Positions 26,117-29,948 of a DNA stretch of 29,948 bases are shown here, piece after piece. The stretch's first letter is position 1; each line of letters begins with the position of its first letter. Under the pieces are notes generated by a model. It did no database searches and was not told the DNA's origin. It saw nothing but the letters and a program-made list of their open reading frames with translations. Position numbers and translations under genes: made by a program. The stretch is from contig CAJNDS010000968.1 in assembly GCA_905221605.1 (NCBI GenBank), positions 838,371 to 868,318 of the forward strand. The letters run 5' to 3'. The stretch is from Symbiodinium natans. Its lineage: Eukaryota; Sar; Dinophyceae; Suessiales; Symbiodiniaceae.

Positions 26117-26215
26117 AAACGCCTTCAAGTCTACACCGTGAGGCCCTTCACCGTTAACGCGTACTGCTGGGCCGTTCAGAGACTCGGGCTTTCGGGGTGG
26201 AGGCCGGGTCCGAGT
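26117..26215. other. Coding-like island, strand unclear
   Basis: Minus encodes KPESLNGPAVRVNGEGPHGV; plus encodes RLQVYTVRPFTVNAYCWAVQ. Flanked by CCCTAAA on the left and TTTGGGG/TTTAGGG on the right. Confidence 0.38.
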
Positions 26216-26484
26216 TCGGGTTTGGGGTTTGGGGTTTAGGGTTTAGGGTCGAGGGATTAGGGTTTGGGGTTTAGGGTTTGGGGTTTAGGGTTTGGGGTTT
26301 GGGGTTTAGGGTTTAGGGTTTGGGGTTTAGGGTCTAGGGATTAGGGTTTTGTTTTGGGTGGAGCTCCCAGGCAGCGCCACACTAAACCTTCCAGCCTCGA
26401 CCAGGCTAAACCTGAACCTCAAAACTCTAGGGTTTATGGTTTAGGGGTTAGGGTTTAGGGTTCAGGGCTTATACATCCCCAAAC

Positions 26485-26559
26485 TCAAGTGGCGGAGCAA
26501 GCTGAGGTGCCGTCCACCATGGATTGCAGCTCTGCGGCCGCTTGAGACTCGGCTGCCAC
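26485..26559 (-). CDS. Candidate terminal exon
   Basis: CGCTTAG|GTG onward encodes VAAESQAAAELQSMVDGTSA, then CSAT and TGA. Ala/Glu-rich, helix-like end of a protein. Good acceptor. Confidence 0.58.
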   Translation of the reverse strand: MAAESQAAAELQSMVDGTSACSAT

Positions 26560-26589
26560 CTAAGCGGTGCCAGGGCAAGAAGCCCTGAA

Positions 26590-26720
26590 CTCTACGTTTA
26601 GGGTTTAGGGTTTAGGGTTTAGGGTTTAGGGTTTAGGGTTTAGGGTTTAGGGTTTGGGGTTTAGGGTTTAGGGTTTATAAGGGTTAAGGGTTTAGGGTTT
26701 ATAAGGGTTAAGGGTTTAGA
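26590..26720 (+). repeat. TTTAGGG array with duplicated edge
   Basis: About 11 units, then a tandem copy of GGGTTTATAAGGGTTAAG. Confidence 0.9.
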
Positions 26721-26999
26721 ATTTAGGGCTCCTATACCCCTAAACCCTAAACAGAGCCTGCATCTCCTACCCTAAGCCCATAGACCCCGAAACTGCGAGC
26801 TCCACAGAGAGTGCAGGACTTGGGATTGGGGGTTACGGTTCCAGAGGTCCAGGGCTGCAGGGCGCTAAGGGCTCAGGGCTTTAGGGTTTAGGGCTTTGGT
26901 TTTAGGGTAGGTTTTATATAGGGGTGAAGGTTGAGGGTTTTGGGTGTTAGGGTATAGTATTCAGGAGGTTTAAGATGGTTTAAGCGTCTGAGGGTTCCT

Positions 27000-27300
27000 G
27001 GGTTTGTAGGGACCGAAAGCCCCCCACCCCCCTCCCCCTCCTCCCCCCTCCTCCCCCCCCCTCCCTCCCCCCCCTGTAGCATGGGTCCCCTCCTACCCCC
27101 TCCAGGTTCCCCCCTAATGAAGGCATTTTAGGGAGAATCAAGCATGATTCCTTAGGGGGGTTTGCAGGGAAACCCATGAAGAGCTGGTAGTTGAGGGCAG
27201 AGGAGGATCAGGCTTGGGGGCCCATACTCTTGGAGGTTGCTGGGACATTCGAGTGAATGCCGTACGTAGAACCCCACTCATGGACACCCAATGAACCTCA
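27000..27300. other. C/T-rich run and unresolved island
   Basis: 27020-27080 is a C-rich run with scattered T. At 27280-27190 the minus strand is open (FYVRHSLECPSNLQEYGPP) without clear splice sites. Confidence 0.4.
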
Positions 27301-27342
27301 AGCACCCGGAACCCTACACCTTAAACCCGAAATCCTAACCCC

Positions 27343-27460
27343 TAAACCTTAAATCCCTCACCCTAAACCCTAAACCCTAAACCCTTTAGGCCCTAAACCC
27401 TAAACCCTAAACCCTAAACCCTAAACCCTAAATCCCTCAACCCTAAATCCCTCAACCCAA
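27343..27460 (-). repeat. Degenerate CCCTAAA array
   Basis: Perfect core units with AATCCCTCAACCCT variants at both ends. Confidence 0.88.
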
Positions 27461-27541
27461 GGAAGCCGCCGTCACCACCGCCCCGCGCAGGAGTGCCATG
27501 GCCGCCTCGCTGGCGGCGCAGGGCACGGAGGCCTCGCCCAA
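27459..27541. other. GC-rich coding-like island
   Basis: Minus encodes ASVPCAASEAAMALLRGAVV; plus encodes KEAAVTTAPRRSAMAASLAA. Between opposed arrays. Confidence 0.38.
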
Positions 27542-27542
27542 G

Positions 27543-27690
27543 GGTTTAGGGTTTAGGGTTTAGGGTTTTAGGGTTTAGGGTTTAGGGTTTAGGGTTTAGG
27601 GTTTAGGGTTTAGGGTAAGGGTTTAGGTTTTAAGGGTTTGGGGTTTTAGGGTTTAAGGGTTTAGGGTTTGGGGTTTAGGGCTTAGGGTTT
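27543..27690 (+). repeat. TTTAGGG array with variants
   Basis: Perfect left half, TTTTAGGG and TTTGGGG variants in the right half. Confidence 0.92.
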
Positions 27691-27714
27691 TAGGGGTTCC
27701 CCTGCCTTGGGGAC

Positions 27715-27836
27715 CAAATGAGCCCTAAAATCACAGCAATGAGGGCTTGAACAGGGAAGAGGAACTTGCAGTTGACCCAGCTCAGTTGTAGAGTGCGCAG
27801 GGTATTGTGCGACGTGTCATTTTGGGGGAGGTCAGT
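27715..27836 (-). CDS. Candidate exon with transmembrane helix
   Basis: Encodes TDLPQNDTSHNTLRTLQLSW, then VNCKFLFPVQALIAVILGLI and W to a TTTG|GTCCCC donor. No AG acceptor is seen near the 5-prime edge. About 90 bp upstream the minus strand encodes GAGMDARNAYDAQFLNSRS. Confidence 0.52.
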
Positions 27837-28245
27837 GGGTTAGCTTCGAGAGTTGAGAAACTGAGCGTCGTAGGCATTCCGGGCGTCCATGCCTGCACCC
27901 TTAGGTTTAGGGTTTCGGATTTAGGGTTTCGGGTTTAGTGACTTCAAAACCTTGAGTGCACATGACATTATGTGCTGAACGTGATTGCCAGGCAACCGGT
28001 GTGATCGAGGCCGACAGTACACCCTATAAATCCTTAACCCTAAACCGTAAACCCTAAACCCTAAACTGACAAGAGCACAAGTATCGGTCAACGACTGAAT
28101 CGCGACTTTCCCCCGCAGGGATGACTTTTTGTGTAGAGTAACTCAACCCAAAACCCAAACCATATAAGAGACCCTCAACCCTCAACCCTCAACCCTAAAC
28201 CCTAACCCCTGTAGACCCCAAACCCTAAACCCTAAAAGGCCCCGC

Positions 28246-28305
28246 TTCCGTCAGCGCTGCGATCACTGCAGCGCGGCCCGTGCCGTCGCTGCGTACGCCC
28301 AGCAC
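28246..28305 (-). CDS. Candidate 60-bp exon
   Basis: CCACAG|GTG onward encodes VLGVRSDGTGRAAVIAALTE; a GC donor at 28245 would give phase 0. Surrounding GCCCCGCT and AGCGGGGC arms form an inverted repeat. Confidence 0.52.
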
Positions 28306-28583
28306 CTGTGGTGCTAGCGGGGCTTAGGGTTTAGGGTATAGGGTTTAGGGTTTAGGGTTTAGGGTTTAGGGTTTAGGGTTTAATTCGGGCTTATAGGGTT
28401 GAGACTATAGAATCCAGGGCCGGGGTGTGAAGGGATGAAGGCCATGGCCTATCTCGAGGAATCCCGGGAAATGAAGCATAGTTCGTCGAATGCGCTTAGT
28501 TGTGCCTTTCCAAGCCGGTAACCAAAATTGTTAGACCAGTTGAGGTTTAGCAGGATTTACGTTCGCAGCGGTAGGGGGCTTGG

Positions 28584-28720
28584 GTGAAGTCCCTGGTCCA
28601 GATGAGCTGGGACGCCTCGGAGGAAGTGTGCAGCTTGCTGTACCTGGCCGAGGAAGGCTGCCAGGGTCTAAAGGGCTTCGGGCACGTAGGTGCCCTACAA
28701 ACACTGAACCCTAACCCGTC
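28584..28720. other. Coding-like island, strand unclear
   Basis: Plus encodes SLVQMSWDASEEVCSLLYLA, then EEGCQGLKGFGHVGA. The minus is open too (SSARYSKLHTSSEASQLIW). Confidence 0.38.
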
Positions 28721-28945
28721 AACCATAAGCCTCAAGCCTCAACCTTTACCAGCCAAGGCATTGAAAGTTTCCTGTGACATCATACTAGAACCCCACTTGG
28801 GGCTCGCATAATTCTACGTCAGCCACCGGTGGCTGCGAGTATGTCAGCACCAATGATTGATGGATTATTGCACAGGGTTCTTCGGCAACCTACAAAAGCT
28901 AATTCCTACTCAGGTACATGAACCCAAAAACCCGAAACCCGAAAC

Positions 28946-29060
28946 CCTAAGCCCTGAACAAAGAAGCGTGGTCCGCCGACAATGAACACAGGGCCGTCCC
29001 TCTGACTGCTCCAGCCGCCTTCCGTGGAGGGGGCGGGTGGGGGAGGGCCCCTTACTGGGG
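28946..29060. other. Coding-like island, strand unclear
   Basis: Plus encodes LNKEAWSADNEHRAVPLTAP; minus encodes AAGAVRGTALCSLSADHASL and a stop after GGAAG|GCG. Confidence 0.36.
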
Positions 29061-29108
29061 TTTCGGGTTTAGGGCTTGATAGGGCACACTAACCAAAGCC
29101 AAAAAGAT

Positions 29109-29311
29109 CTAAACCCTAAACCCTGAACCTAAACCCTAACCCTAAACACTGAACCCTAAACCCTAAACCCTGAACCCTAAACCCTAAACCCTAAACCCTA
29201 AACCCTGAACCCTAAACCCTGAACCCTAAACCCTAAACCCTAAACCCTGAAACCCAAACCCTGAACCCCAAACCCTAAACCCTAAACCCTAAACCCTAAA
29301 CCCTAAACCCT
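29109..29311 (-). repeat. CCCTAAA / CCCTGAA array
   Basis: About 28 units; every third to fifth is CCCTGAA. Confidence 0.93.
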
Positions 29312-29350
29312 TCGCGCTGCGGGACGCGGCGGTCACGGCTGCCGTCGCCC
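29309..29350 (-). CDS. Candidate 42-bp exon
   Basis: Pyrimidine-rich acceptor GGTTTCAG|GGG, encoding ATAAVTAASRSAK before the CCCTAAA array. Confidence 0.35.
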
Positions 29351-29394
29351 CTGAAACCAAGACGCCAGGCTTGAGAATAACCCATCCCGTCAAG

Positions 29395-29434
29395 GGTTTA
29401 GGGTTTAGGGTTTAGGGTTTAGGGTTTAGGGTTT
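29395..29434 (+). repeat. TTTAGGG array
   Basis: Five to six perfect units facing the array at 29109-29311 across an 84-bp GC-rich island. Confidence 0.93.
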
Positions 29435-29552
29435 AATGTTGACTTCGCATTAATAACCCCCCCCCCTTCATTGATCAATCTCTCCGGCCAGGGCCTCCTC
29501 AATAATATTCGCCTAAATCCTGGTAGGACGTAGTATTAGTTTTAGTATTAGG

Positions 29553-29948
29553 TAGTTGTTGTTGTGTGTTGTTGTGTGTTGTTGTGTGTTGTTGTGTGTT
29601 GTTGTGTGTTGTTGTGTGTTGTTGTGTGTTGTTGTGTGTTGTTGTGTGTTGTTGTGTGTTGTTGTGTGTTGTTGTGTGTTGTTGTGTGTTGTTGTGTGTT
29701 GTTGTGTGTTGTTGTGTGCTGTTGTGTGGTGTTGTGTTGTTGTGTGTTGTTGTGTGTTGTTGTGTGTTGTTGTGTGTTGTTGTGTGTTGTTGTGTGTTGT
29801 TGTGCGTTGTTGTGTGTTGTTGTGTGTTGTTGTGTTGCTGTGCGTTGTGTTGTGTTGTGTGTTGTTTTGTTGCTGTGCGTTGTGTTGTGTGTTGTGTTGT
29901 GTGTTGTTGTGTTGTGTGTTGTGTGTTGTTGTGTTGTGTGTTGTGTGT
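29553..29948 (+). repeat. GT-rich minisatellite (10-bp unit)
   Basis: GTTGTTGTGT repeated about 28 times, degrading into 5-bp TTGTG and mixed units toward the window edge, where it continues. No protein is proposed. Confidence 0.96.

Noticed and set aside
26888-27177. Gly/Arg/Glu-rich minus-strand proteins
   Set aside because: They are translations of the C/T-rich run at 27020-27080 flanked by telomere-type repeat, not supported exons.
29553-29948. CRISPR-like array at the window end
   Set aside because: Direct 10-bp tandem units without spacers: a minisatellite.

Overview
The window looks like nuclear DNA of a dinoflagellate, probably a symbiodiniacean or close relative. The seven-base plant-type telomere unit (TTTAGGG on one strand, CCCTAAA on the other) occurs in dozens of interstitial tracts in both orientations. 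Between the tracts lie short GC-richer islands of about 35 to 150 bp. Many read as exons with dinoflagellate-style splice sites: GT, GC or GA donors, and acceptors almost always AG followed by G. No bacterial-type gene, rRNA, tRNA or CRISPR array was recognised.

The best-supported object is one minus-strand gene, 13472 down to a stop at 7467, which I assembled by hand from 19 short exons (1572 bp, 523 codons plus stop, phases consistent throughout). It encodes a multi-pass membrane protein with a split TIR-like domain: an F-W-S-H-S-W-H-G box 1, an I-F-I-D-R-I-C-I-S-Q-T-D box 2, and a V-L-W-D-P-S-Y block followed by R-L-W-C-V-F-E-L. Hydrophobic exons, a C-C-T-V-D-H and C-D-R segment, a W-F-G-S-V segment and a hydrophobic C-terminus follow. 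From memory this resembles a large dinoflagellate family of unknown function. Its 18 introns are 99 to 336 bp apart from one of about 1.2 kb, and 15 of them hold telomere-type repeats.

Several of these introns look like introners. The first bases of the intron are often repeated as the first bases of the next exon. Two introns of this gene are clearly copies of one element, and a third is a terminal-inverted-repeat element whose end supplies the acceptor AG. Similar foldback elements occur elsewhere in the window.

Layout: 1-7.4 kb holds scattered candidate exons of another, unassembled gene, mostly minus strand, in dense telomere-type repeats, plus a (CAT)n array. 7.4-13.5 kb is the TIR-like gene. 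13.5-14.9 kb is repeats, including palindromic hairpin units. 14.9-21.5 kb has more minus-strand candidate exons, with a repeat-poor coding-like block at 18.7-20.3 kb. 21.5-29.4 kb has candidate exons on both strands, many foldback elements and degenerate telomere-type arrays. 29.55 kb to the end is a GT-rich 10-bp minisatellite. Exon calls outside the TIR-like gene rest on reading-frame quality and splice sites, and several islands are open on both strands.
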